Positions 7,356 to 16,426 of a stretch of 64,000 nt of DNA are shown here, one piece after another. Source of the stretch: an uncultured Polaribacter sp. (GTDB lineage Bacteria > Bacteroidota > Bacteroidia > Flavobacteriales > Flavobacteriaceae). The notes under the pieces are model-generated. The model was not told where the DNA came from. It made no database searches and saw only the letters and a list, made by a program, of their open reading frames with translations. The translations under genes and the position numbers were made by a program. Each line of letters opens with the position of its first letter. The stretch's first letter is position 1. The stretch is from contig CANMHT010000005.1 of NCBI GenBank assembly GCA_947497755.1, positions 62,001 through 126,000 of the forward strand. Direction: 5' to 3'.

Positions 7356-8687
7356 CTAAAGTGTTTTTATTTTTTTTACTGCAGTTAAAGAGAATTCTTC
7401 TACTGGAATTTCTATAAAAGATTTCCTTGGTGTATAACTAAATTCTCCTATTTCTGCACCACCAACAATGTATAATTTATCATCTTTAAAATACATTGCT
7501 GATGAAAATAATGGTAAATCTATTTTATACTCTTTTAACTCTTTACTTTCTATATTATAACTTACAATATGATTGTTTTCAAAAAGGTAAACTGTGTTTT
7601 TATATTTTGTAATAGCTGGTTTTTCCATTGCAGTAAACAACTCTCCTTCTTTTTTCCATTTTCCAGAAATTAAATCAAAACTCTCAATTTCTTTAAGTTT
7701 TCTGTCTTTATAACCACCAAATAAGTATAATTTATCCTTAATAATAATTCCTCGTGTTTCTTTTCCTTTAGACATGCTAGAAAGCTCATACCAATACCCA
7801 GAGTTTACATCGTACATATGTACTTTATCTGTATATACTTTTTTACCATTACTTCTTTGTTTTAATGAACCTCCAATAACAAGTAATTTATCTTTATACA
7901 TCATTGATTCAAAATTAACGGCTTGATGTGGGTTCATTTCGTCAACTTTAATTGTATTATTTGTATGATCTAATACTTCTATTTGATGCATTAACATTTC
8001 TCTTTTTTTTGTTAATGTTAATCTTTTTCCTCCTATTATATAAATATTATTTTTGTGTGAAATAGCTTTATGATATGCTCTTTTCTCTAAGTCTTTAGAA
8101 TTTAATTCCCACTTCTTTTTCTTAAAATCATATACATAAGATTGATTTCTATACCTGTAATAGTTTCCTATTTTTGCTTTTTGCAAGAACTTTAAAATAT
8201 TCACTTCCTCACTGTCTATTAGTTCGCTTAAACCTCTTTTATTTGAATATTCTATTACAGAACCATCACCTCCAAAAGTATAAAGTTTATCATCTTTTAA
8301 AATTGAACCAAAAGAATGAATTGGTTTTGGTAAATCTTTTAATTCTTTAAAATTAATATGCTTTTTTAATTCTCTTTTTGATGAAATAACAACTTCATCT
8401 AACCTAGAATGCTTTTCGTTAAGATAAATTTCCTTTCTTCTCTCTCCTCGTAGTTTTATTACTTTACTTTCGTATTGTAGATGAGATATTTCTAATCTAA
8501 AATTATTGATTGGAGTAATTATTGCCATTCCTTTATTATCTGTTAAATACACCTTATCACCTAGCTTTAAATGTGCTTTAACAATAGGTAAATTGTTTTT
8601 TTGATCTAACACCTTTATAAAAAAGGTTTGACTATAAGTTATTGTTGATACTAATAATAAAAGGAAAAAAAAGTATTGTTTTTTCAT
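7356..8687 (-). CDS. Secreted kelch-repeat protein with N-terminal carboxypeptidase-regulatory-like domain
   Basis: The internal ATG at 8687 is preferred because it gives a clean signal peptide (MKKQYFFFLLLLVSTITYSQ); the longer frame adds 11 odd residues. Residues about 20-95 resemble the CarboxypepD_reg-like/CNA-B type beta domain common in Bacteroidota outer-membrane proteins (KVLDQKNNLPIVKAHLKLGD, ending in LDEVVISSK, a DxVV-type link). The rest is a kelch beta-propeller with recurrent GG motifs (FGGDGS, IIGGKR, VIGGSL, LFGGYK, IVGGAE). It is likely exported and may bind carbohydrate or protein. It is a single gene, tail to tail with the PPOX gene. Confidence 0.85.
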   Translation of the reverse strand: MKKQYFFFLLLLVSTITYSQTFFIKVLDQKNNLPIVKAHLKLGDKVYLTDNKGMAIITPINNFRLEISHLQYESKVIKLRGERRKEIYLNEKHSRLDEVVISSKRELKKHINFKELKDLPKPIHSFGSILKDDKLYTFGGDGSVIEYSNKRGLSELIDSEEVNILKFLQKAKIGNYYRYRNQSYVYDFKKKKWELNSKDLEKRAYHKAISHKNNIYIIGGKRLTLTKKREMLMHQIEVLDHTNNTIKVDEMNPHQAVNFESMMYKDKLLVIGGSLKQRSNGKKVYTDKVHMYDVNSGYWYELSSMSKGKETRGIIIKDKLYLFGGYKDRKLKEIESFDLISGKWKKEGELFTAMEKPAITKYKNTVYLFENNHIVSYNIESKELKEYKIDLPLFSSAMYFKDDKLYIVGGAEIGEFSYTPRKSFIEIPVEEFSLTAVKKIKTL

Positions 8688-8751
8688 AATCTTACAATTT
8701 AATATGTGTAATATTATCAAAAACTATACCTAAAAATTTAACGTTCTAAAC

Positions 8752-9411
8752 TTAAGTTAATTTTAAGTCCATTAAAATAGCAAAAGTCTCATTTACATCT
8801 TTTTCTTTTACTACAATAGTCATCTCATGAGTTGTAGAAATCACCTCTTGTAGTGGAATATTTGCCCACGCTAATTGTTTTAAAATAAAGTAATAGACTC
8901 CAGATTGATCTAAGTTTTCTTTTGGTAATTTTATAGTAATTGAAGCTAAGTCTAAAACACTGTGAATCAACGTTTCTTTCTTAAAAATATCTTCTACATA
9001 TTTCTGTAAATTTCTACTTGTCACAATATTTGTTTCAAAAATTCCTTGAGACACCGTTAAGAAATAATCATTACTATCTGCTGATTTGCTTAAAATTTTC
9101 GCAATTTCTTTTAATAATGAAGGAGTGTTTTTAAATGTAAAATCACATAAATCAGAACGTACAATAAAATCACCTAAATTGATGGCTAACTTCTTTATGT
9201 TCTTTCGAATTCTCAATTCACTTGCAGGTGAAAGTCTGTTGATTGCCATCATTACAGCACCAATCTTTACATCTTTACTTAATAATTTAGAAACTTCTGG
9301 TAAAATAACTCTAGCCAATGACGAAACATTGATTAATTTTTCATTCAAAGCCTCTTCAATAAAAGGTGTTTTTCTAATGGTACTTTCTACTGCTTCTTGA
9401 ATTGTTTTCAT
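8752..9411 (-). CDS. ACT-domain-like regulatory protein next to aspartate kinase
   Basis: A 219-residue soluble protein. The N-terminal half is helical and basic (SLARVILPEVSKLL, INRLSP); the C-terminal half shows a tandem ACT-like pattern, with a strand-helix unit near ETNIVTSRNLQKYVEDIF and a second at DQSGVYYFILKQLAWANIPLQEVISTTHEMTIVV, the latter resembling the effector-binding ACT domain of aspartate kinases. It is transcribed away from the monofunctional aspartate kinase gene, sharing a 99-base intergenic region. Homologues are sometimes labelled aspartate kinase, but no kinase domain is present. A role in sensing amino acids and modulating the pathway is inferred. Confidence 0.65.
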   Translation of the reverse strand: MKTIQEAVESTIRKTPFIEEALNEKLINVSSLARVILPEVSKLLSKDVKIGAVMMAINRLSPASELRIRKNIKKLAINLGDFIVRSDLCDFTFKNTPSLLKEIAKILSKSADSNDYFLTVSQGIFETNIVTSRNLQKYVEDIFKKETLIHSVLDLASITIKLPKENLDQSGVYYFILKQLAWANIPLQEVISTTHEMTIVVKEKDVNETFAILMDLKLT

Positions 9412-9510
9412 TTTTGTTTAAATTTAAACACGTTGTTATAATATGTAAAAATATTAAATAAAATTGTACTACAAACAGTTTCGTCGTTTTTTTGTCTAAA
9501 AATTATACAA

Positions 9511-10845
9511 ATGATTGTTTTAAAATTTGGCGGAACCTCTGTTGGAACAGCAAAGAGCATTAAGCAAGTAGTAGAAATTATAACAGATATTGAATCGCCT
9601 AAAATTGTAGTTTTATCAGCAGTTTCTGGAACAACCAATGCCTTACTTAACATAAGTAATCAAATACAAGGTCAATTAAAAGACGATGCTTTGTTAAGCA
9701 TACATCAATTGCATCATTCATATTTAAATTTGATTAATGAGTTATATACTACACAAAAGTATAAAGAGAGAGCAAGAAGTTTTATCAATGCTAAATTTGA
9801 AGGTATAAAAACCTTAATTAACAATGCTGAAGAAAGTACTGTTGAGTATATTATTGTTGCACAAGGCGAGATTATTTCTACCAATTTAGTTCAGATGTAT
9901 TTAGAAGAATCTCAAGTTGCTTCTTCTTTAATTTCTGCCTTAGATTTTATGGAGATTGATGAAAATAACGAGCCAATAATACCTGTACTTTCAGAAAAAA
10001 TACAACCGATTCTTGCCAAAAATCCCAATCAAAATATCTGGATTACTCAAGGTTTTATTTGTAAAGACAGTAAGGGTGAAATTTCTAATTTACAGCGTGG
10101 TGGTAGTGATTATACTGCATCTTTAATAGGCGCTGCAATACAAGCAGAAGAAATTCAGATTTGGACAGATATTGACGGAATGCACAATAATGATCCTCGT
10201 TATGTTGATACTACATTTTCTATAGAAGAAATTTCTTTTGATGAAGCTGCTGAGTTGGCATATTTTGGAGCAAAAATATTGCATCCACAAAGCTTAATAC
10301 CTGCCAAAGAAAATAACATTCCTGTATTATTAAAAAACACTTTTAGTCCAGAAGCAAAAGGTACTATTATCAAAAACAATTCGGTTAAAAATGGCGTCAC
10401 TGCTATTGCTGCAAAAGACGGAATTACTGCTATAAAGATAAAGTCTTACCGAATGTTATTAGCTTATGGTTTCTTAAAAAAGGTTTTTGAAGTTTTTGAA
10501 AAATATCAAACACCAATAGATATGATTACGACTTCAGAAGTTGCCGTATCATTAACTATTGATGATACTTCTAATCTAGATGATATCATTGATGAATTAA
10601 CACCTTTCGGAAAAATTGAGGTAGACACAGATTTAAGTATTATTTGTGTTGCAGGAGATTTTTCTCAAAATAAAGAAGGAATTAGTGCAAAAGTTTTTAA
10701 TGCACTTAAAGAAATCCCAATACGAATGATTTCTTATGGAGGAAGCAATTACAACACTTCTTTATTGGTAAAAACAACCGATAAAGTGAGTGCTTTAAAT
10801 TCGTTAAATCAAGGTTTATTTAAAGAAAAAATGAGCTTAGTTTAA
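9511..10845 (+). CDS. lysC: Aspartate kinase
   Basis: A 444-residue enzyme that phosphorylates aspartate, the first step to lysine, threonine and methionine. The kinase domain opens with LKFGGTSVG (residues 4-12) and contains RGGSDYTASLIGAA and WTDIDGMHNNDPR, all classical. From about residue 295 two ACT domains follow (MITTSEVAVSLTID and IRMISYGGSNYNTSLLV), so feedback inhibition is likely. It is the monofunctional form, without a homoserine dehydrogenase fusion. The 3' end overlaps the convergent gpsA gene by nine bases. The divergent neighbour carries ACT-like domains only. Confidence 0.95.
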   Translation: MIVLKFGGTSVGTAKSIKQVVEIITDIESPKIVVLSAVSGTTNALLNISNQIQGQLKDDALLSIHQLHHSYLNLINELYTTQKYKERARSFINAKFEGIKTLINNAEESTVEYIIVAQGEIISTNLVQMYLEESQVASSLISALDFMEIDENNEPIIPVLSEKIQPILAKNPNQNIWITQGFICKDSKGEISNLQRGGSDYTASLIGAAIQAEEIQIWTDIDGMHNNDPRYVDTTFSIEEISFDEAAELAYFGAKILHPQSLIPAKENNIPVLLKNTFSPEAKGTIIKNNSVKNGVTAIAAKDGITAIKIKSYRMLLAYGFLKKVFEVFEKYQTPIDMITTSEVAVSLTIDDTSNLDDIIDELTPFGKIEVDTDLSIICVAGDFSQNKEGISAKVFNALKEIPIRMISYGGSNYNTSLLVKTTDKVSALNSLNQGLFKEKMSLV

Positions 10846-11832
10846 CTTATTTGTTAGTTTTTCAAATTGTTTCTTTGGATTTTTTCCTTGGTACAAAATA
10901 TTATAAACGGTGTCAATAATTGGAGTTTTGGCACCGTTTTTTAAATTGATATTGTATGCACTTTCTGTAGCATAAAACCCTTCTGCAACCATACTCATTT
11001 CCATTTGTGCAGATTTTACAGTATATCCCTTACCAATCATGTTTCCAAACATTCTGTTTCTACTAAAAGTTGAATATCCTGTAACCAATAAGTCTCCTAA
11101 ATAAGCAGAATTATTAATGTTACGCTTCATTTTATGTACTTTTCTTATAAAGCGTTTCATTTCTCTAATTGCATTGCTCATTAATACCGATTGGAAATTA
11201 TCTCCATATCCTAATCCATGTGCAATACCGGCTGCAATGGCATAAATATTTTTTAACATAGCAGCATATTCTGTTCCTATAATATCATCAGAAATTTTAA
11301 TCTTTATATATCTACCCGCCATAAACTGACTTAGCAATTTTGCTTTTTCTTCATCTTGACAAGCTAAAGTTAAATAAGACAAACGCTCCATTGCCACCTC
11401 TTCTGCATGACAAGGTCCAGTAATAACTCCTATGTTTTCTAAAGGAATATTATACATCTCATTAAAGTGCTCACCAACAATTAATCCGCTTTCTGGAACA
11501 ATTCCTTTAATAGCAGAAAAAATGATTTTATTTTCTAAAGAAGCCGTAAGTTTTTCTAATTCTGATCTTAAAAAAGCAGAAGGAATCACAAAAATGAGCA
11601 AATCATATTTATCTACAATAGCATTGATATCATCTGATAAATCTAATTTCTCTGGATGTAATTCTGCAGAACTTAAATAATTTGGGTTGTGTTTATTCTT
11701 CTTAATGTGCTCAATAGCACTAGAGTTTCTCATATACCATCCAACAGTTTCGATATTTTCTGACAGCATTTTTACAATTGCTGTTGCCCAACTCCCACCT
11801 CCAAAAACTGCTATTCTAGGATTTGTATTCAT
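10837..11832 (-). CDS. gpsA: Glycerol-3-phosphate dehydrogenase [NAD(P)+]
   Basis: About 331 residues from the ATG at 11832; a further upstream ATG would add eight residues before the Rossmann strand. GpsA makes sn-glycerol-3-phosphate for phospholipid synthesis in the cytoplasm. Seen: nucleotide-binding GGGSWATA (11-18), IFSAIKGIVPESG, ITGPCHAEEVA, KNIYAIAAGIAHGLGYGDN with the catalytic Lys region, and GDLLVTGYSTFSRNR. The usual GxGxWGTA has Ala for the third Gly, common in Bacteroidota. Single gene, convergent with aspartate kinase. Confidence 0.95.
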   Translation of the reverse strand: MNTNPRIAVFGGGSWATAIVKMLSENIETVGWYMRNSSAIEHIKKNKHNPNYLSSAELHPEKLDLSDDINAIVDKYDLLIFVIPSAFLRSELEKLTASLENKIIFSAIKGIVPESGLIVGEHFNEMYNIPLENIGVITGPCHAEEVAMERLSYLTLACQDEEKAKLLSQFMAGRYIKIKISDDIIGTEYAAMLKNIYAIAAGIAHGLGYGDNFQSVLMSNAIREMKRFIRKVHKMKRNINNSAYLGDLLVTGYSTFSRNRMFGNMIGKGYTVKSAQMEMSMVAEGFYATESAYNINLKNGAKTPIIDTVYNILYQGKNPKKQFEKLTNKLN

Positions 11833-11901
11833 ATTGTAGTTATTTATCCGAGCCAAAAATAAGAAAACAAAGTTCTATCGCACAAAACTTGCGTGAATTA
11901 T

Positions 11902-11909
11902 TATATTTG
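11902..11909 (+). promoter_or_regulatory. -7 box (TATATTTG) of the flippase-dut operon
   Basis: A perfect TAnnTTTG box predicts a start near 11916, leaving a leader of about 78 bases that contains the hairpin at 11928-11957. Confidence 0.5.
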
Positions 11910-11927
11910 TGCAAGAATTTTTCTTAG

Positions 11928-11962
11928 AAACCTCTTTATTAAAATCACAAGAGGTTTTATAA
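11928..11962 (+). terminator. Leader hairpin with T-rich tail before the flippase gene
   Basis: A 9-bp perfect stem (aaacctctt 11928-11936, aagaggttt 11949-11957) with a 12-base loop is followed by a short T-rich tail, and lies between the predicted promoter and the TTG start at 11994. It could attenuate transcription or simply stabilise the leader. Confidence 0.4.
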
Positions 11963-11993
11963 TTTCGACTCCAATCGACCTGAATATTATCTA

Positions 11994-13448
11994 TTGAGTA
12001 GTATAAAACGATTTTTTAAAGATGCTATTATTTATGGTATCGCTGCTGTTTTACCAAGAGCAATAAATATTTTTTTGGTAAAACTACACACCTCTACTTT
12101 ACAAGCAGAAAAATATGCCATAAACACAGATTATTATGTGTATGCTGCTTATTTTAATGCCTTGTTAACTTATGGTATGGAAACCTCTTTTTTTCGTTTC
12201 TTTTCTAAAGAAAAAGAGAAGGGAAAAATTATTTCTACGGCATTTTTAAGCTTGCTTTTTACTTCTTTAGTATTTTTAATTCTTACCTTATTTTACAGCA
12301 ATGAATTAGCTACTTTTTTTGGTTTTGAAACGGCTTTATTCTTTAAGTTATTAGTACTAACAATTACACTAGATACTTTAGTTGTTATTCCATATGCTTA
12401 CTTAAGAGTAACTAATAAACCTATAAAATTTACTGTTTTTAAAGTTTTAAACATTCTTATTTTTGGTGCTTTAAATGTTTTCTTTTTGTGGTTTGTTCCT
12501 TATGCAATAGACCATGCGTATTCTTTACCAAATTTCTTGTTAGAATATTATAATTCGAACCCAAAAGTAATGCACATTTTTGTTTCTGGAACTATTGCTA
12601 GTGCAGTTACATTTTTACTTTTATTTCCTATTGTTTTTCAGTTTAAATTCTCTTTTGATAAACAGCTTTTAAAACGAATGTTACACTATGGATTGCCTAT
12701 TATGATTGGTAGTTTAGCCTTTGTTACCAATGAAAATTTAGACAAACTTTTATTGGGTAATTTGGTAGGAAAAGAGCAAATGGGAATTTATGCCGCTTGT
12801 TATAAACTCGGCGTTTTTATGACACTTTATATCATGGCATTTCGATTAGGAGCGGAGCCTTTTTTCTTTAACGAATCAACTAAAAAAAATGCCAAAGAAA
12901 CCTATGCTAAAATATTAACTTGGTTTACTATTTTAGGCGCCTTCTTTATGTTAATTGTTGTTGTTTTTATTGATCTTTTCGCTAAAATTTTATTAGGAAA
13001 ACCTGCCTATTTTGAAGCACTACATATTGTACCAATCATATTGCTGGCTAATTTATTTTTAGGAATTTATAACAACCTTTCTATTTGGTACAAACTCACA
13101 GATAAAACGCGTTACGGAATGTATTTTTCTGTTCTTGGAGCAATATTAACTATTAGCTTTAATTTATTAATGATTCCGATTATTGGTTTTATCGCATCAG
13201 CTTGGGCAACATTAATTACTTATTCTTTTATGATGCTTATTTCTTTTGTTATAGGAAAAAAGCATTATCCAGTTCCTTATCAAACTTCTAAATTAATTAT
13301 ATATATCGGATTAACAATAGTATTATCTGCTGCTTCTTTTCTTTATTTTAGAGGTATATATTGGTTTTCTATATTAACTATTTTTAGTTATTTTGGAATC
13401 GTATTTTTCTTTGAAAAAAAATTAATAAAACAACTTTTAAAGCGCTAA
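11994..13448 (+). CDS. Oligosaccharide flippase (MATE/Wzx-like)
   Basis: A 484-residue polytopic membrane protein with about 14 hydrophobic helices and the N-terminus typical of polysaccharide biosynthesis flippases (FKDAIIYGIAAVLPRAINIFLVKLHT). It should move lipid-linked sugars, or another polyprenyl-linked intermediate, across the inner membrane. The start is TTG: no in-frame ATG lies close upstream, and homologues begin with this same segment. It is followed six bases later by dut, forming an operon with an unknown protein. Substrate not predictable. Confidence 0.85.
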   Translation: MSSIKRFFKDAIIYGIAAVLPRAINIFLVKLHTSTLQAEKYAINTDYYVYAAYFNALLTYGMETSFFRFFSKEKEKGKIISTAFLSLLFTSLVFLILTLFYSNELATFFGFETALFFKLLVLTITLDTLVVIPYAYLRVTNKPIKFTVFKVLNILIFGALNVFFLWFVPYAIDHAYSLPNFLLEYYNSNPKVMHIFVSGTIASAVTFLLLFPIVFQFKFSFDKQLLKRMLHYGLPIMIGSLAFVTNENLDKLLLGNLVGKEQMGIYAACYKLGVFMTLYIMAFRLGAEPFFFNESTKKNAKETYAKILTWFTILGAFFMLIVVVFIDLFAKILLGKPAYFEALHIVPIILLANLFLGIYNNLSIWYKLTDKTRYGMYFSVLGAILTISFNLLMIPIIGFIASAWATLITYSFMMLISFVIGKKHYPVPYQTSKLIIYIGLTIVLSAASFLYFRGIYWFSILTIFSYFGIVFFFEKKLIKQLLKR

Positions 13449-13454
13449 ACTTAT

Positions 13455-13886
13455 ATGAATGTTCAAATTATAAACAAGTCTAAACATGCAACTCCTTCTT
13501 ACGAAACTTCTGGTGCTGCTGGAATGGATTTAAGGGCTAATTTAAATGAGCCAGTTATTTTAAAACCTTTAGAAAGAGCTATCATTAAAACAGGATTGTT
13601 CATAGCTTTACCTGTAGGTTTTGAAGCTCAAGTAAGACCAAGAAGTGGTTTAGCAGCTAAAAAAGGAATTACAGTATTAAATGCTCCTGGAACTGTAGAT
13701 GCAGACTATAGAGGTGAAATAGGTGTTATTTTAGTAAACTTATCTAACGAAGATTTTACGATTAATGATGGAGAACGAATTGCACAACTGGTTATTGCTA
13801 AACACGAACGTATAGATTGGCAAGAAGTAGAAGTTTTGGATGAAACTGCTCGTGGTACTGGAGGTTTTGGAAGTACTGGTGTTTAA
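13455..13886 (+). CDS. dut: dUTP diphosphatase
   Basis: A 143-residue trimeric dUTPase that hydrolyses dUTP to dUMP, preventing uracil misincorporation and feeding dTMP synthesis. All five family motifs are visible: AAGMDLRA (21-28), [11 protein letters not shown], the catalytic [21 protein letters not shown], and the Gly-rich C-terminal arm [10 protein letters not shown]. Six bases separate it from the flippase gene and 12 from the next gene. Confidence 0.97.
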   Translation: MNVQIINKSKHATPSYETSGAAGMDLRANLNEPVILKPLERAIIKTGLFIALPVGFEAQVRPRSGLAAKKGITVLNAPGTVDADYRGEIGVILVNLSNEDFTINDGERIAQLVIAKHERIDWQEVEVLDETARGTGGFGSTGV

Positions 13887-13898
13887 TTTACCTATATT

Positions 13899-14507
13899 AT
13901 GTTATTATACGAAGAATATCAACCTCTTAAAATAAGTGCAGGCTGGAAAGTTGAAAGAAACTTATTTTTTAATGTTGACCCTTCTGAACATACAATGAGT
14001 TATTTTGTTAGAGATTTACTCTTTTTATCTAACAATCAAAGAAATCAATATATAGAGTTAGAATGGTTACCAGAAGATGATCCTAATGGAGAATACGGTA
14101 TCAATGTTTATCATTTAGTAGAAAGATATTGTGAGTATAGCAATCAAGTAAAATTAATTACTAAAGATCAACCTCATTTGACATTCAAGTCTAAAAAAAG
14201 GGTAGAAATTGTGGCTAAACTCGAAGAGTTAATGTTTTTCTTAGAAGACTTTAAAGATCCTACCGTTTTTAAAAGTCCAGGAATTATTGATGAAAAATTA
14301 GATGCACTACGTATAGAATTAGCACAAGGATATACGAATACAATTGCTAAAAAAATATACGAATCAAATAATCATACTTTACAGCGTTTCTTAATAGATA
14401 CTGAAGAAGTTAGTAAAGACGTTTTATTGACTTTACAAGAAAATGGTGCTGATAAAAAAATAAAGAATATTGCTAAAGCAAAATTAACCAATAAAAAATA
14501 CAGGTAA
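13899..14507 (+). CDS. Uncharacterised soluble protein, third gene of the flippase-dut operon
   Basis: A 202-residue cytoplasmic protein with no signal or membrane helix. The first 75 residues look like beta strands rich in aromatic residues (LKISAGWKVERNLFFNV, YIELEWLPEDDPNGEYGINVYHLV); the rest is helical and Lys/Glu-rich (KKRVEIVAKLEELMFFLEDF) with a basic C-terminus. I do not recognise the family. Its 12-base spacing to dut suggests co-transcription. It ends six bases before a convergent acetyltransferase gene. Confidence 0.65.
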   Translation: MLLYEEYQPLKISAGWKVERNLFFNVDPSEHTMSYFVRDLLFLSNNQRNQYIELEWLPEDDPNGEYGINVYHLVERYCEYSNQVKLITKDQPHLTFKSKKRVEIVAKLEELMFFLEDFKDPTVFKSPGIIDEKLDALRIELAQGYTNTIAKKIYESNNHTLQRFLIDTEEVSKDVLLTLQENGADKKIKNIAKAKLTNKKYR

Positions 14508-14513
14508 TATTGT

Positions 14514-15050
14514 TTATAAAATTTTATACAACTGACTCATCTTTCTAACCTCATCAAACAATAAATCATAGTCTAAAAACTCGTGAGAATGGTATTGATA
14601 ACCTAGTTTTTTATAAAATTGAAAAGCTTGAGGTTGTTCATCCATAGCATCTAACCAAATCATATCAAAACCTTTAGATTTTGCCCTAGTTTCTATCCAA
14701 GAAATTAATTGTTTACCAACTCCTTTTCCATGTGTAATTGCGTGTAAATATATTCTGTGAAGTTTTACCGATTTCTTAGCTTCTAAACCAAGTAAAGGTT
14801 GATTCCATACAATTCTAAGATTTCCTACTATTTCGTTGTTAAAAAGCACAAAATAATAAGATGCTTCTGTTTCTGATAATTCTTTTTCTATGTTTTCTTT
14901 TGAATATTGATTCTCAACATACCAAGTTCCATCATCTTTCCAAAAGTGTTTATATGCTAATGGATATACTTCTTTCATTAGCAAATAAAGTGCTCTAGTA
15001 TCAGATAATGCAATACTTTTTAAAGCAATATTTTTTGTGATTTGAATCAT
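14514..15050 (-). CDS. GNAT-family N-acetyltransferase
   Basis: A 178-residue acetyl-CoA-dependent acetyltransferase. The Gnat core is clear: strand YYFVLFNNEIVGNLRIVW, the motif A region KLHRIYLHAITHGKGVGKQLISWIE (Q/R-x-x-G-x-G/A acetyl-CoA loop as HGKGVGK), and motif B FYKKLGYQ. The acetylated substrate is unknown. It reads away from cassette A, so the two are divergently arranged around a 333-base spacer. A different, ElaA-type GNAT flanks cassette B. Confidence 0.88.
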   Translation of the reverse strand: MIQITKNIALKSIALSDTRALYLLMKEVYPLAYKHFWKDDGTWYVENQYSKENIEKELSETEASYYFVLFNNEIVGNLRIVWNQPLLGLEAKKSVKLHRIYLHAITHGKGVGKQLISWIETRAKSKGFDMIWLDAMDEQPQAFQFYKKLGYQYHSHEFLDYDLLFDEVRKMSQLYKIL

Positions 15051-15383
15051 TTTTCAGTAGTATTCTTTTTAGTAAGTCTCAGTACTTTTTATAATTAATT
15101 TAAAATTAGCTATAAAATAAACATAAGTTGTGATTTTTTATAGTAAACACATTAGATAAAAGAAAAATAATCAAAGTTTGTTATCAATGAAGATTATTAA
15201 TGATATTAATATTTAAAAAGCATTTAAATCTCCCTATTTCTTGTTAATTTTTTTAAAACTTATAGTTATATTTTAAAACTTTTTAGAGTAACTATTTATA
15301 GTGAATAAAAATACCCCATTTATAGTTATTAACGTAAGTATTTGATTTTCTTACATTTACATAATTATTAATCTTAAAAAATT
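15051..15383. other. 333-base AT-rich spacer upstream of cassette A
   Basis: No coding frame was found. Its right half holds the cassette A upstream block (15252-15287), two AT-rich tatagttat-type words (15311 region) and a -7-like TACATTTA at 15352. The left half (15051-15240) should contain the promoter of the GNAT gene but shows no clear box. Confidence 0.5.
15252..15287 (+). promoter_or_regulatory. Conserved upstream block with paired direct repeats (cassette A)
   Basis: The 10-mer tttaaaactt occurs at 15252-15261 and again at 15272-15281, exactly 20 bases apart. The 36-base block differs at only two positions from 23203-23238 upstream of cassette B. Two-turn spaced direct repeats are the form bound by LytTR-type regulators; this is inference. 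Confidence 0.5.
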
Positions 15384-16130
15384 ATGACTATGAATTTAAT
15401 TACAATTTCAAGAAAACCTTATTTAGCCATATTTGTGGCAATTGCTGTACTTTTCGCTTCATGTGAACAGTATAATCAACCTATTCAAAAAACACAAAAT
15501 CAATTTGATTTAAGTTTTTTTGAGCAAAACAAAGACAATCCTATTTTCAAGGAAATAAATCTTGAGATAAAAAAGAAACTAATCAAGCTCAAAAAACAAA
15601 CAGCTAAAGAAAAGAATAAGAAAGTATTAGACATTGTTAATTCAAAAACAGGAGACTTAATGGATTTAGAAGTAATGTCCAACCTGTCTCAATTAGATGC
15701 TACTCAAATGTTAAATAAATCTTTAGATGATAAAATGATAACAGAATCTGAATTTAACTTAACTAATTCTTTTTTGAATGATGTGAAAGATAAAGGAATA
15801 GATTTAGCTATGTCTAATTATAAAGAAGAAGTGTTACAAATGGATTTAACTACTGAAGAATTTAATAAAAAAAATATGTTTGTTAATGCAGTAACATTTA
15901 TAAAGTATAAAAATTCATCTCTTTTTGATAAAGTAAATGGTTCTAAACATTTAGCTAAGCAACAAGAAGGTATTTTAGCTTGTATTTTAGCAACTATAGC
16001 ATTAGTAGCAGCTACTATTGGATTATCATCTTGCGTAACAGTATTTCTTTGTGGTTTAGCTGTATTTGGATTTGGATATTCTTTTAATAATTGGATGAAT
16101 AAATGTGTAGGTCAACATTCTGTTTTATAA
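15384..16130 (+). CDS. Cassette A lipoprotein with Cys-rich hydrophobic C-terminal domain
   Basis: A 248-residue exported protein. The N-terminus is a lipoprotein signal (IAVLFASC, Cys27) nearly identical to that of the paralogue at 23295. Residues about 30-195 are helical, Lys-rich and conserved in pattern (QNQFD, LDLTxEEF). The last 50 residues differ sharply: a hydrophobic Ala/Gly-rich segment with cysteines spaced C-x16-C-x5-C-x17-C, the same spacing as in the paralogue, preceded by KQQEG. This layout (signal, long leader-like region, compact Cys-rich hydrophobic tail, adjacent tiny membrane protein) recalls bacteriocin precursors such as halocin C8, but sequence identity is not claimed. 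No known family recognised. Confidence 0.7.
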   Translation: MTMNLITISRKPYLAIFVAIAVLFASCEQYNQPIQKTQNQFDLSFFEQNKDNPIFKEINLEIKKKLIKLKKQTAKEKNKKVLDIVNSKTGDLMDLEVMSNLSQLDATQMLNKSLDDKMITESEFNLTNSFLNDVKDKGIDLAMSNYKEEVLQMDLTTEEFNKKNMFVNAVTFIKYKNSSLFDKVNGSKHLAKQQEGILACILATIALVAATIGLSSCVTVFLCGLAVFGFGYSFNNWMNKCVGQHSVL

Positions 16131-16140
16131 AACTTTTGAT

Positions 16141-16347
16141 ATGATAAAAATTTCTAAAAAAATCACTTTTATACTACTACTAATTATGTGTATAATATTT
16201 ATTATTTCTTTAAGAGAAGTAAATTGGGATCTTGTTAAAAAAGGAGAGGAAGTTTTCAAAGAAATAAATCCTCCTATAACCTATTTTATAGTAACATTAA
16301 CTTTTTTTCTTCTCTATATTCAAAAACTGAAAAAAGAATCAAAATAA
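16141..16347 (+). CDS. Small two-helix membrane protein paired with cassette A (candidate immunity protein)
   Basis: A 68-residue protein with two hydrophobic helices (about 8-24 and 46-61) separated by a short polar loop with VNWDLVKKG and ending in the basic tail KLKKESK. The same plan, including V/I-N/D-W-D and the R/K-L-K-K-E-S end, appears in the proteins at 24035 and 24278 next to the paralogous lipoprotein. It starts ten bases after the lipoprotein gene. Small membrane proteins beside a putative secreted peptide are often immunity proteins; this role is inferred. Confidence 0.65.
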   Translation: MIKISKKITFILLLIMCIIFIISLREVNWDLVKKGEEVFKEINPPITYFIVTLTFFLLYIQKLKKESK

Positions 16348-16426
16348 TTCTATAAGTACTAAAAACCTAACAAACTACAAAATCAGTATTTCTTAGTTTT
16401 AGATATGTATAGTTAGAATCTTAGTA

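Noticed and set aside
9086..9400. Plus-strand frame opposite the ACT-like protein
   Set aside because: It is antisense to a conserved-looking gene and has no recognisable start context or family.
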